In this document: piece by piece, positions 33,509 to 51,173 of the stretch
Position numbering within the stretch: the stretch's first letter is position 1
Layout of the letters: each line of letters starts with the position of its first letter
From: Diplosphaera chodatii
Lineage: Eukaryota > Chlorophyta > Trebouxiophyceae > Prasiolales > Stichococcaceae
DNA length: 64,000 bases
Assembly (NCBI GenBank): GCA_032358165.1
Contig: JAALGY010000008.1
Span: 1,736,001-1,800,000 of the forward strand
Direction of reading: 5' to 3'
Made by a program: the position numbers and the translations under genes
Notes under the pieces: generated by a model
What the model saw: only the letters and a program-made list of their open reading frames with translations
Database searches by the model: none
What the model was told of the DNA's origin: nothing

Positions 33509-36500
33509 CTATAAAGGCTCCTTGCGCTTATCCAGCAGCGCTGCCCCGACTCGCATCCCGTCAGCCACGACGATGGGCCAAGCCATCGCTGCCACATGTG
33601 CAAATTGAAGCTTTGTGAGCAATTCTGTGCCAAACCACACCTGCACACAGGACACCAAGTTGCTGGTTCCTGCCCGCGGCAACAAAGCCGTCTGCCTTCC
33701 TAGCATACACGCCCTCAGCAAATGGAAACCACCAGCCCACCTCGAACTTGTAACTGAGCCGCGCCTCGCGCTGCATGTTGGCCCGCAGCGCCTGGCTGAC
33801 CTCCACCGCTGCCTCATAATCGGTGTCTTCGGTCTGCACACCAGCGCAAACAGGTGGCTCATGGCCTGCATTTTGCTGACTATTGTGAGCTGGTGCATGC
33901 AAGCAACGAGCTCGTCACCGCAGGGCGCCGCTGCAAGGCTGAGGCGCTCAGTCGCTCGACTGACATAGCACGTGGCCACCGATGCACCAACCAGTCCTGA
34001 TACGATGCACATCCTCACCGCTTTGGTCAGGGACTGCAACCGCGAAACGAGCTGCGCCCGGGAAGTGTGCAGCTGCTCCACTTCACGGGCAACCCGTTTC
34101 CGTGCCTGCATTACAGCGCGGAGCTTTTTGGATTATGTTGAAAAGTAGCCCGATCTGCAGCAATGCACTTATAGCAATGTACTCCGGTGCTATGCTGTCT
34201 AGCAAAGGTAAGGTAACGCAGCAGCCCAGGGCTCACCTCAGCGAAGGCGTCGGCCTGCCGCTGTGTCAGCTGCAGCTTCTCCAGCACTGCAGCCCAATCA
34301 ATGTCATCTGGGCTCTGCCCACCCACTGTTTTCGCTGCTTCTGTCTTCTCCGACTGCTGGATGCACGTCTCCAGCACATCCTTAGTCTGCAGCAGTACAC
34401 ACATGACTGCAGGTTTAATGCTTCTCGTGATATACGACAATGGCCAGCTGAAGTGCAGTGCGGCCAGACGTGGCAACTCTCACCTGGAGCGTCTGTAAGA
34501 AGCGATCGCTGAAGCGCAGCTGCATGGGAGCAGATGGCTAGCAGTGAGGTTCTGCCTGAGTGGGCATGCAGTGTATGTGCAAGGACTGCAGATCGACTGC
34601 AACGGTCGTCCTACAGGCCTACACACGAACTCGCCGCTGGCAGTACAAGGTGTGGTCCTACCTTCTGGTAGTACATCCGGGTGGTGACTGTGGAGAACTG
34701 CTCGACCCAGGGCAGGGCGGCGGGGTCGGGGGGCTCGGCATCTGCCGCTTCCAGCCGCCGCCGCAGCTCCTTGACCGCATGGTCGTAGCCCTCCACCTCG
34801 CAGGCGCGCACGTCGTCCAGGGCCGCCTCCACGGGCGGGGCTGCACGCAGCGCCAGAGTGGGTCACATCGCCAGATTGCCGTCAGGGTCAGCTGTTAAAG
34901 TGGTGTCATGTTGCACTCACGACCACGTGCGCGTAAGCTTGCTAGGCAGCGATGCGACCCGGGCATGTCTGCAAAGGGCAACAGCTGCATGTGCAGTGTC
35001 GTGTGAAGGAGCGCTCTTAGCATGGTGTGGCTTGCTCCCGGCTCAGGACACAGCCAGGCGAGGCCGCGCACATGTGTAGCCAGCATCCAGGGCAGCGTCC
35101 CAGCCTCCGTGGAAGAAGGTGAAGGCATCGTCGTACCGCTGCACGCACGCCTCCTTGTCCCTCTGCGTCACAGGCACCTGCACACCCCAGCCACGGTGCT
35201 GGGTACTCCCTGCGAATCGCAAGCACAGCATGCACCCATGCGCACACATCGCAGGACTGGGGCGTGCCACTCGAGCAGCTGTACAGCGCTGGCATCGTGT
35301 CCCGAGGGAAGCGCTCGCCCTGGGTACTGCGCCACAACATCAGGGTCTGCACGGTTGGACGCACCGGCGCATACTCTGCCTCGCCGCCGACGCGGAAGGG
35401 CTTCACGCGCCGTGCCTCCAGCTCCGCGGGATCGCCCGCCAGCAGCTCTGCAACCTCCGCCGCCGACGGCCGGTCCGCCGGCAGCTCCGACATGCAGGCC
35501 GTGATGAGGTCCGCCACGCCCTGCGGGCACTCCTCCGGCACCCTGCAGTGGGCCACAGGCCTGTCACTGGGGCTGTGGGTTTATGGCCCTGTGAGTCAAG
35601 ACGACACAGAGGTGCCCCAGGCCCTGGCACTCCTGCGAGGTCCCGCAACCGGGATCAGCTCACGGACAGCACGATGTGTGGGGTCATGCTGGAGGGTGAC
35701 GACGCTCCTGGTTTCCCTGTCTTTCATCCTGCTAAACAACAGTGCATACTAGCAACAGCTGGCAAGCAGCATATTGGGGCACGTAGGCTCCAAGCGCGCA
35801 CCTGACGGCGCGCATGCGGCCTCGGTTTGGGGCCTCGCCCGTCACGATCTCCCACAGGATGACGCCAAAACTGCAGTCAGCAAGAAGCGAGCAGTCAGGA
35901 GGCTAGCCAAGGAGGTATGTTTCGAGGTGTTGCACGCTGCAGCAGCTCAGCAGCTGGCCACCCTCAGGCACCTGAAAATGTCGACCTTGTGGCCGCACTT
36001 GCCGCCCATCAACACCTCGGGCGCCTGCAGCGCACGGGTATTCCATTGCTCTCCGCCTCTGCCACAGCGCTCATCGTGACAGCCATGTGCAGGACGCGCA
36101 GGCTGCCTTTGCTGCCAAGACAACATAACGGGCTTCCAACACACATGCTGTGTCGTGCCGCAACTCCTTGGGCAACGTGTCACTGGCGTCTGCAGATGTG
36201 CAGGATGCGCACCGTCCAGCTGAAGGTGCCGAGCGCGGCCTGGGCGCTCATGTAGTCGGCGGCCATGAAGCGCGCCAGGCCGACGTCACCCACCTTGGCC
36301 CCGCCCGCCTCTGTCAGGAGCACTGCGGCAGGCAGCAGCGACGGGAGTGGTGCATCGAGGGTCACGGTCAGTGCGCTGCCACATCACAGCTGCAGTGGGC
36401 TGTGTGCTCCGACAGCCGCCGGCGCCGGGGCCTCACCGTTGGGCGACTTGAGGTCCAGGTGCACGATGTGCCGCTTGTGCAGGAACGCCAGCCCGCGCGC

Positions 36501-38404
36501 CACATCCAGCGCGACGGACTTGCCGAGCCCCGGCTGCCTGGTGGAACCAGCATCCGCCCCCCTGGCCACGGCGCAAACAAGAGCCTCAGCGCTGTGCCAG
36601 AAGCCTGCGGCACATGTGTGCACCAGGTGCATAGAGCACATCAGTGAGCAGATCACACGGCAGCAGCGACCAGCATACAGCTGCAGGGCTCAGGGGGTGC
36701 AGGGGCACACCGCCTGTGCCACAGCAGGCGGCCTTTGGAGTCGTTCTCCAGCGCAGAGCGGAGGTCCCCGCCTTGCAGCAGCTGCAGATAGTGTCACAGA
36801 ACACAGTCAGCGACCCTCGTGGTTTGATATTGACACAATGCCATGTGCCTCAGAGGCAAAGCGCTGCTGTACTTGGTGAGGCAGAGTGGTGCGCAGGAGC
36901 CGATCACACCAGCGGGACGCACACCTCCATGACCAGCATCAAGTGGCCGGGAGCATCCAGGCACGCCGCCCTGAAGCCGACCACGTTGTCGTGCGTGCAC
37001 GCCCTCAGCACCTCAATCTCCTGCCGGAACTTGGCCTACAGAGCTCCACAGCTGTTGCTAGGCACAGCATGGCTCGGCTCGTTGACATGCCAGAACACGG
37101 CGGTCTGCGGGCACGTCGGGGCAGGTGCAGCAGGCAGGGGGGGCACCTCGCTACGGTCTTGGTCCGTGATCACGAACACCTTGACGGCAACATCCTCGCC
37201 CCGGTACTTGGCCTTGAACACCTGCTCAGGTGCCCGGCAGATGCTCCTCAGCTGTTGCACTCAGCACGCGACAGGCCACCGTCCAGCGCCAGTGGCACGG
37301 CACAACTGCCAGAGGTGCACCCCACGCCACACGACCGCCTCGACACAGCCTCACGCCCTCGCGAGCGGAGAGCTGAGGACCCACCTGGCCAAAGCCGCCC
37401 CGACCCAACAGTGCTGGCTGCCCGTCCTCGTTGTGGTACAGCTGCAGCTCCGCAATCTTGGCGGTGCCTTCGATGTCGTCGGCGCTGGCCGACAGGGCAC
37501 GCTGCGCTGCATTGCTGACCGGCGCAGCCCCGCCGCCGCCGCTGTTGCCGCTGCTGCCGGTCCACCACGGCAGCTGCGGGGAGTCGAAGTGCGAGCTCGG
37601 CGACTCCTGCGAGTCGCTGTGCAGCGGGTGCGACCGTCGAGCAAAGATGTTGCCTGCAAACCAGCGGGTGCAGATGTTGATGTTCAGTCGAAAGAGGCGA
37701 TGTCCACCAAAGTCTTCTAGGATGGATTCCAGAGGCAGGATGTTGGGCTTCAGCCGCTGCGTGAGAACCCTGCTGCAGGAGCAGGCTGCCATCATCTCCA
37801 AGCATGACCGCACCCCAGCCGCCACCGTCGGCGTCGTCTGTCTGCAGTGCCGCCTGGGCAGAGATGGCCCGGACGTCGCCTGCCGCTGCGCCGGCTGCCC
37901 TCCAGCTGCCGACGCCCTGCAGCAGGCCGACCACAACTCGCTCAACTGTGGGCTCAGCAACGGGGCTACATCGTGGTAACAGGCATGGCTAGATCCTACG
38001 GTCAGCAGGACCGTGGTCGCAGACTCAGCCGACTGGTCTGTGTGGCCCTGACGTGCGCAGGTGATGTTCACCCAGGAGGCGCTGTCGGTTGCCAGCTTTG
38101 CCGCAAGGTCGGCACGCAGCGGCGGCGTCATCGTGCCACCCACATCGCTGTCGCGCTTCAGGGCTGTGTGGGCTGTAGTGGTCTTGATCTGTGATGGCTC
38201 AGCAATGCGCGCAACCTCTGCTGGGGCTGAGGCACTCCGCTGTGCAGCATGCGGCATGCGCTGACACGATCGCCAGTACCATGCTGCTGCGGCGCCTGCT
38301 GCCGCTGTGGCTGCTGCAGCTGCCAGCAGTGAGCCGATATGCTGCGTGCTGGCGGCAGACCCGCTGGCCTGCTGCTTGCCGCCCAGTGGGGGTGGCACCG
38401 GCAT
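33509..38404 (-). CDS. Membrane-anchored TKL protein kinase, array copy 1
   Basis: Eighteen exons give 770 residues: 38404..38072, 37916..37769, 37653..37385, 37221..37147, 37035..36925, 36781..36711, 36537..36437, 36322..36213, 36024..35972, 35870..35802, 35542..35353, 35177..35072, 34840..34662, 34519..34484, 34386..34237, 34105..34019, 33833..33741, 33640..33509. An Ala-rich hydrophobic segment at residues 23-44 looks like a signal anchor, followed by a variable Ser/Pro-rich region. Kinase landmarks: glycine loop GRGGFG, Lys264 in VAVKVF, HLDLKSPN with catalytic D364, DVG at 382-384 instead of DFG, APE at 407-409. The loop signature HLDLKSPN places it in the tyrosine-kinase-like group of Ser/Thr kinases. 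The C-terminal ~270 residues form a module shared with copies 2 and 3, including the coiled-coil block VEQLHTSRAQLVSRLQSL and a final hydrophobic helix. Substrate and ligand are unknown. It lacks the RCW(E/D)WL motif seen in the other copies. Confidence 0.88.
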
Positions 38405-39223
38405 GGCGGTGCGCACTCAGCCTGGGCTGAATGCTATGCGTGGACCACATTGCAAGCCTGTAGTGCACAAATGGCGAGACGTCTGCTACAACCGTGCATG
38501 CTAGACTCTGCCCAGCATTACGGCTGTGGTCACCACTGATGGGCTTTGTCCTGTACACCAGCAACAAGGACGCAGAGGTGCAGCAAATTTGCACGCCACC
38601 ACTCACCCTGCACACCTGTGGCCGGCACGGCATGCTGTACTGGGTGCACGCTGGCGCAGGCCCCGCTGTACCGGTTGGCCTAACTGTATGACTTTCTTCC
38701 AGAGACTGAACCTTCTCTGTGATACTTGTGATGACCGGCTCGTCAGCAATCCGCTTGGCACTGCATCGACGCCACACAGCGCTGCAAGCAGTTTGCCAAT
38801 CGCGGACTAACTGTCGGCCACAGCTTGCAATGTCAAAAAGTGCAGCTGCCCCGTGCTTCCCGAGATGTTCTGCAAGCCGTCTCGTTGCGCACGTGTTGCC
38901 AAGATTGTGAGCGACGCGTCCGTGATGGGGACGTACTCTGTTGCAAATCAGGAGACGGGCGCGGTCTACATGTTGCACATCACGAGAGCAATGGTCGAAG
39001 TGCTTGACTTGTAATTCTTGTATGTAGGTCCTTGCCACGTGGCTGCAATCCTGGAGAGCTGGAGTTTCTGGTGCAGATCACGCATGTCAACCCCTGACAC
39101 AACCCAGCTTCAGGCAGCACGGCAGAAGCTGCAGGCACTAGGGCCACTCAGTGCCGACTTCAGGTGCCGACTTCAATCATGTGCTACATAGTGTCGTAGT
39201 GGTGCTAGATTGCATACGGTACA
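38405..39223. other. Spacer between kinase copies 1 and 2
   Basis: Promoter of copy 1 and 3' region of copy 2. A tandem duplication of the 12-mer GTGCCGACTTCA lies at 39151..39162 and 39164..39175. No coding exon is supported. Confidence 0.5.
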
Positions 39224-42200
39224 TCAAGCGACTGTCGGTGCATCACGCTGCTCTGCAGCCTTGCGATACTGCTCCAGTGCCAGGAGTCCCACCTCCGCTG
39301 CGTCAAACATGGCGGGCCACGCACAGCACTCTGCGCGCGCGTACTGGATCGGCTGCAGCAAGTCCATCATGACATACACCTGCAGATGGTGTACAGAGCA
39401 CTTGACCTTCTCATCATTTGCGGATGTTGTAACGCAAACCAATGCGCTTCGTCTAGAGTGTCACACCAGACATAGGGTGAAATCGGGCATTGAAAACCTT
39501 GTAGATCATTACTGCGGTTGTACACAGAAGCATCACCTGGAACATGTGGTTGGCCTGTGCCTCTAGCCGCATGTTGGTGCGCAGCTCCATGGCGGCAGAC
39601 GCTGCCTGCGTGCGCACACCCTCCAAGTTGCAGAGGACTCGCATACAGCGAGCCACGGCCTTGTCTGGCAGGCATTGCTGAACGTGGCGGCTTGCTGCCG
39701 CCGTGCAGACGTGCCTCCCAGCAGCCAGGTACGGCGCGCACCTGCTCATACATCTCCACGTCCTGCGGGTCGGCGAGTGCCTGCAGCCTGGCGATCAGCG
39801 CGCTGCGCTCGCTCTGCAGGTGCTGCAGCCGGGCGCCCACTCGCAGCCGCGCCTGCAGTTTCAAGGAATGTGCAATGTTGCTGTGGGACTGTGATACAAC
39901 TCATTGCATGAATCGTTCAGTACATACATGTCTAGAGCTGTGTTGGGTCAGTCAATGCCTCCAACGTGGGGCATAGCTCTACGGCTTGCAAGGCAGGCAT
40001 TCTTTGTGTCCCATTCAGGAGGCTCAGTGGCAGCATTCGCACCTCAGCAAAGGCTTCCAGCTGCTCAGGCGTCAGCTGCATTTTACCAAGCACGCGCTTC
40101 CACAGCGCCCTGTCGGGCGGTGCCCGCCGGGCCGGGTCCTTGTTCGTTGTGTACCTGCGAATTGAAGCGGTAGGGGAGTTGCGCTACATGTGGTCAGGAT
40201 GCCATGGATGTGACAGTCACAATGCGCTCTTGCACACCACGAACGTGGTCCAGTGTGACGCACCCGGTATCCTCCTTGCTGCCGCCCGACTTGTTGCTGG
40301 CGCGCGTGCTGGTGCTGCGGCTGCTGCCCTTGCTGCGCGTCCTGACGCTGTCGAAGGCAGCCTGGCCGTCGCTCTGCCCGCGCTCCGACTCCCCCGCACC
40401 ATTCGCCCCAGCAGATGGCGCCGAGGCATCCTGGGCTGCATCGGCATCTGCTTCGACCTCTTCTGCTGCATGGCCACCGCTGCCAGCTGCAGTGTCGGCG
40501 TCGCCGCCGCCCTGCTGGTCGGCTGACAGCTGGCCTGCAAGCTCGCCCAGGCGGGCAACGTCGGTGTGCCGCAGCTCCTGGAACACCCGCGAGCTCATCT
40601 TGAGCTGCAACATGGTAACAAAGACAGACATCAGCACCTTTGCAAGTGGGTTTGAGGCATACATTGTTGCTATTACAGTAGCAGGACCACGCTAGTTCAT
40701 GGGACAAACTGAAGCCTGCGACTGAGCCGAGAGCTGGCATCGCATTCATCTGCAACCAGCCCTGGCATTTGAGGGTGCAGAATGTACGCTGGATGGCTTG
40801 CCTTGAGGGCGAACAGGGGGCGGAAGACTTGCATCAGCTCCTCGAGGCGCCGCCGCGGCGTGCTGCTCCTGTCCTCGATGTCCGGCGACCGCAGCAGGTC
40901 CTTAATCTGCTCGATCATGTAGCTGTAGGACTTGCCGTCAAAGGGCCGGATGCCCTCCACCACGCTGTCCAGCGGCGGCTCGGTGTACCTGCGACCAGAA
41001 CACAGTACCAACTGTGCTGGCCATGCAGGCTGCTTTCTGCATGAACTCCTGGCCTGCTGCCGTCGTCCAGGGAGGTCAGAAGACACAACACTGGGCTGCA
41101 TGTGCCGAGTGCCTTTGCTGGACAACACGATGCCCGCTGGACCCACCCTGCGGCGGCGGCGGCCTCCGGTCCGCCGAAGATGCAGTAGTTGCACTCGTTG
41201 TAGTGCTGCTGCAGGCGCTCACGCTCGTCATCCAGCGGAAGCTCCTGCAGGGCAGATGAGTCACGGTCCATTTCAAGCATGCCGCAATGGCCCGATCATT
41301 CCTCCTGTGCGGAATGTTATGCTAGCGCTTGTGCTGATCACAGATGCAGGACCTGTGATGATGCTGAGCAGGGACACCGCACCTCGACTGCATCTCCGCA
41401 CACTGAGTCCGTGCTGGCATGCGCCTCCCGCCGATGCTCCAGGGCTGCAGGGTCCCCCGCCAGCAGCTCCACAATCTCTGGACAATCGGGAGCGCGGGCA
41501 GCAGTTGCGCTTCCTCTCACTGATATGCTATGAAAGCGTATCCCATGCCCGTTGAAACTCGGTTCATGTCCGCTGTACGCTTGAACAGCTGGGTCATGGC
41601 AGGAAGGTGATTGACATTGGGGCTGTCCACCTGCTGCGCTCGGGCGTATGGAAGCGTCACGCTCCATGCAGGCGGTCACCAGGTCAGCAACGCCCGGTGG
41701 ACATTCCTGTGGCACCCTGCCGGGCACATGTGACGGCATCAGATCGGGATGATAGGCGAGCTTGCAGCTGATTGGACAGGTCGGGTCGTGCACGAGGAGT
41801 GTTTCCATGCCATAATTTGGTATAATAGACGTGCACGCCTGCACAAGCTGCACACCATCCCGTGGTGTTCAGGAACCCACCTGATGGAGCGCATGCGGCC
41901 GCGCTGGGGCGCCTCGCCGGTGACCAGCTCCCACAGGATGACGCCAAAGGAGTAGATGTCCACCTTGTTGGAGCACTTGGCGCCCATCAGCACCTCGGGC
42001 GCCGACCACACAAAGGCGCCTGGCAGCGCAGGCAGACCGCATCGCATTTGAGCCGAAATTGGCACTGAGCGCACTGGAAATGCTGGACAGGTGGACCCAG
42101 CTGGACGGCGACCCGTGCATGAGGCCAAGCAGGCAGGACATTCCTAACTTACCGATGGCAGCCTGGGCCGACATGTAGTCGTTCGGCATGAAGCGGGCGA

Positions 42201-44905
42201 GGCCCACGTCACCAATCTTGGCGACGCCGTCCTCCGTCAGCAGAACTGCACCCCAGACGCAGCACTTTACAGTTGTAAGCTCAAGCATGACAAAGGCGAA
42301 CTCACTCGGACCACTGGTACGCTGCAGGGCTGCTGTAAGTGTCGAACACAACAGCAAGCTACTGCTGCCTTGCCGTTGGGGCTCTTCAGGTCCAGATGCA
42401 CGATGTGGCGTGCATGCAGAAACTGCAGCCCACGAGCGATGTCCAGCGCAATCCTCTGGCCCAGACCCTGCTTGCGGTTGTTGCCATCGCACCTGCATCA
42501 CAGCCGTGCAAGCATTGTGAGTACACACCTGCATAGCAGATCTCGGGTGCACAGGCGTGAGTGAGCTGCATCAAGTGTGCGCACAGCAGACACAGGCGGC
42601 AAGGTCTAGTTTGATTTCGAGTAAATTCTGGCAGACCCCATACCTGGAGTACCAGAGCATCCGTTTGGCGTCGTCCTCATCCAGAGCGCTTCTGAGGTCG
42701 CTCTGCATGCACACAACTACATGCAGGTCAGCATGCTGCAGAGCTGATTCGTTCACGTTGGACGGGTACACTGACCGTGTGCATTATATGGTGCACCTGC
42801 ATCAGCTCCATGGCCATGAGGAGATGCCCTGGAGCATCCAGGCACCTGCACAGCCACACCAGCCTTGCCTGGCTGCATCCAGCTCTACACTGAACATCCT
42901 GTTCTGGCAGCGAGCGTGCATGCCGTCTGTGACCACTGCTACAACGTGCCCCCGGCAGCGGCAGGACTCACGCTGCACGAAAGGCCACGACATGGTCGTT
43001 GACACACTTGCGCAGCAGCGCGATCTCCTTCCGGAAGCTTTCCTGTATTTGCAGAGGGCTGTCTCCTGGGCAAGGCCAATCAGGGTGCAATGCTGGCATT
43101 CAGATGAGGTTGCAGACTGCTAGTACTGCCGTGGGGCCATCTTGACACTTGGCGGTTCTCACCTCTCCATTGGGGCGGTCGTTGACAGGAAACACCTTCA
43201 CAGCCACCAGATCGCCCCTAAAAAGTGCCTTGTACACAGTGCCGAAGTTGCCCTTCCCCAGTACGAAAGGGCTGCCGTCTTCTCTGTGGAACAATCTCAG
43301 CTCTTGCAGTGCAACCGTGCCCTGCGCAACGGCAGGCACGATGTATTCTAACGTCACTCATGCTGAGGCTATACATGTCTCTCATCTTAATGTGCACCCA
43401 TCTGCTGGAACAAGTCATCCGATTCAAAAGATGTCGGCCGTCAAGTCCTGTCTAAGTTGTCCTGCTGCCTCATGCCAGCCATCAGGCTGCACTGCACGCA
43501 GTCTCTGCCGATCCGGTGCGGGTTGTCACTTGCCTGGTCCCCATCGGAGTTGGAGCTGGGGGTTCGCGTGGACTCGCTCCTGATGCTGGGGGCAGTGAGC
43601 GCCTCAGCGACGGTGCGCTGCCGCTGCAGGGTCGGCGGCCCGCCATCCAGGTCTGCCGCCACCGCGGAAGCCGCCGTTTGCGCCTGGCTCCTGCGTGAGC
43701 GGGTCTAACGCTTGCGACAGATGCTCAGGCCACTGTCTGTCTGCCCAGCTTCTGCTGCTGGTGGCCTGCCTGGTGCCCTCACAAACTGATTATCTGGACG
43801 CACTTACCAAAAGCTGTGCAAGCGTTGCAGCCACAGCAGCTGGCGCCGTTACTGCTCACCTGAGGGCTGGGCCCCAGCTGACCGTGCGGGATCTGCCATC
43901 ATCATGTGAAACACCCCCCGGTGTGGCGCCGGCAGCCTCCGCGGCGGCCATCTCCCCAGAGAGCGGCGCCGGTGTGACTTTTGTGACGCCGGGGTTGGCG
44001 AGCTCCGGCGGCAGAGTGGGTAGCGAGCCAGACCTGCACCAACCACATGTTCTGTGTGTACAGCCCCGTGACCCTACTGTGCACCCGGTCTGCTCTGAGA
44101 GTGCTGTGCTTTTCAGCAGTCCTGCTGGTGACAGCCGCACAACCAACCCAGTGACGCCATCGACGTGAGCAGAGTTCAGTGACCTGCGCTGGTGCTGCGG
44201 CGGCGAGTTGTCTCCCAGCGGGTCGCTGACCGTTGCAGACGGCATGCGGGTGGCAGGGTCTGGCGGGGACCTGCGGCGTTCTCCGGGCTGCAACTGCTGG
44301 CTGCTCGGCTGGGCCGGCTGCTGCTCCCGCATGCGCTGGTGCTCCGCCTGACGGTGCCGCCGCAGAGCCTGTCGGACGGGGATCCCAGGCCGCACCGCTG
44401 ACTCCAGCGGCCCCAGGACCTGCCAGCAGTTACCGCCTGTTGGTGTGACCGGTGCAGGCTGTGCGATGCACTGACGGAATGGGCGCTTCGTCAGGAGGCC
44501 CTGCAAACATGGTGCATGCGGTGTCCAGCTCACGTCCGGCGCGCCCTCCTCGGACTGCGACAGCCACTCCCAGCAGCGCTCCATGCTGTCGTCATCGGAG
44601 CGCGCCGGCCCGCCCGGCCCGCCACACCGCTTGTCGTTGTAGAAGGGCGACCGCATCGGCTGCGGTGCTGGCCGCCGCTTCGCGGCTGGCGGCCGCTGCG
44701 ACTGTTGCTCCGCCCCTGCCGCGGTCTGTGCGTTGGCCTCGTCATGCTCCTGCGGCAGTCGTGCATGTGGCCCGCGCTGCTGGTCTGGCGCACGCAGGAG
44801 CCAGTAGGATGCTGCGGCTGTGGCTACGCCAGCTGCGATCGCCACCCCGGCAAGGGTGGCTACCTGCCTAGCGCTGCCACCGTCGCCTGGTGCCGCATCT
44901 GCCAT
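39224..44905 (-). CDS. Membrane-anchored TKL protein kinase, array copy 2
   Basis: Nineteen exons give 1003 residues: 44905..44184, 44033..43860, 43690..43534, 43321..43163, 43042..42972, 42845..42797, 42702..42644, 42492..42374, 42245..42153, 42019..41881, 41716..41631, 41477..41383, 41244..41147, 40988..40802, 40604..40264, 40154..40043, 39852..39742, 39620..39537, 39379..39224. Hydrophobic anchor at residues ~15-37, RCWEWL at 110-115, then a long disordered linker. Kinase domain: GKGNFG at 373-378, Lys393, HLDLKSPN with D498, DVG at 516-518, SAPEVL. The C-terminal module has YTEPPLDSVVEG, an added Asp/Ser-rich insert in the 341-nt exon, LTPEQLEAFAE and the coiled coil RLQHLQSERSALIARLQAL. 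Three of its introns start with GC (after 43534, 42374 and 40802). Relative to copies 1 and 3 it lacks the intron in the glycine-loop/VAIK region and has an extra one before CLDAPGH. Confidence 0.88.
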
Positions 44906-45867
44906 GTGAGCGGTGCGCAGCTAATGACTGCAGCGGCCGGTGCGGGCGCTACAGTGTTAGCTGCGGTTCATCACTGTGGACCGTGATCGCAGGCCAAATG
45001 CCTCACGCAGTATCCATGTTTACTGCCAGCATTAGTTGGTCAGGAGCGCGCTACGATCAATACACGCCTCGTTTGATCCATGCTGAGGACCTTCGACAGG
45101 TGCAACTCAGTATGTACTGCAGAATTTATGATGGCTATTTTGCGGCGTGCTCACATTTCGCATCGCAGGGTGTTGAACGAATTGCAACTGAGGAGCGACG
45201 TTCTCACTTCACACATATGCAAGTGAGTATGAATGTAAAATGTCAAGGATGTGATATTCGCGAGGACACCTTTCGATACGGGGTGAACAACTTCAGTTCC
45301 GATACAGCTCAGGAGGTGAGAAACTTGTGTTCTAGCTGCACGGCGATGCTATCGGGTGGACAACGTGGTAATGTGGGCGAACATGGTGGATCAGCAGGGA
45401 AGTCAGAGGGCACACGTGCAACCCCAGGGCGGGGCCACAAAGTTTGTCATGGTTTGAGACACTGTGCACCTCGCCAGTTGGCACAACCGTGTTTACATGC
45501 AACCCACAGCATGCCACCTAGGGAGCTTTACGATCAACTTACAGACATATCATACTTGCCGCTGCACAACGACCGTGTATAATAAGCACACAGTAGGGGC
45601 CCGCAAGTGAATCCTTCTGCACTCCTATCATGCTGAACTAACCTATGGAAGACAAGAGCTGATGATCTCACCCTCAACAGACAATGGGGTTTACTGCCAG
45701 GCAAGCCAAGAGTTGCTGCAGGTCAACAAGAAGCGTAGTTTTGCAGGCATGACACTGGCAATCTGCTCGCCGAATCAGTTCCTTTTGAGTGGCGCTTCTG
45801 CTGTTTGCCCACGGTCTGCCAGGATCACGTCACCTGCAATAGGTCACAGGCTACCTTTCGATGCTCT
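44906..45867. other. Spacer between kinase copies 2 and 3
   Basis: The base composition is visibly less GC-rich from about 45000 to 45900. Apart from the plus-strand open frame at 44998..45582, no feature is supported. Confidence 0.45.
44998..45582 (+). CDS. Possible orphan protein with a CxxC pair
   Basis: An uninterrupted frame of 194 residues begins with ATG at 44998, in the spacer between two kinase copies and opposite to their direction. It sits in less GC-rich DNA, where long open frames by chance are less expected. It contains CQGC and CSSC separated by 27 residues, the spacing of a possible zinc ribbon, and several other Cys and His. No family is recognised. It could be an intronless small gene, part of the promoter region of copy 2, or chance. 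Confidence 0.25.
   Translation: MPHAVSMFTASISWSGARYDQYTPRLIHAEDLRQVQLSMYCRIYDGYFAACSHFASQGVERIATEERRSHFTHMQVSMNVKCQGCDIREDTFRYGVNNFSSDTAQEVRNLCSSCTAMLSGGQRGNVGEHGGSAGKSEGTRATPGRGHKVCHGLRHCAPRQLAQPCLHATHSMPPRELYDQLTDISYLPLHNDRV

Positions 45868-51173
<5,306 letters not shown>

Noticed and set aside
38199..39038. Long minus-strand open frame overlapping the first exon of kinase copy 1 in another frame
   Set aside because: It overlaps a well-supported coding exon out of frame and has no recognisable motif; the part upstream of 38404 is most likely promoter sequence.
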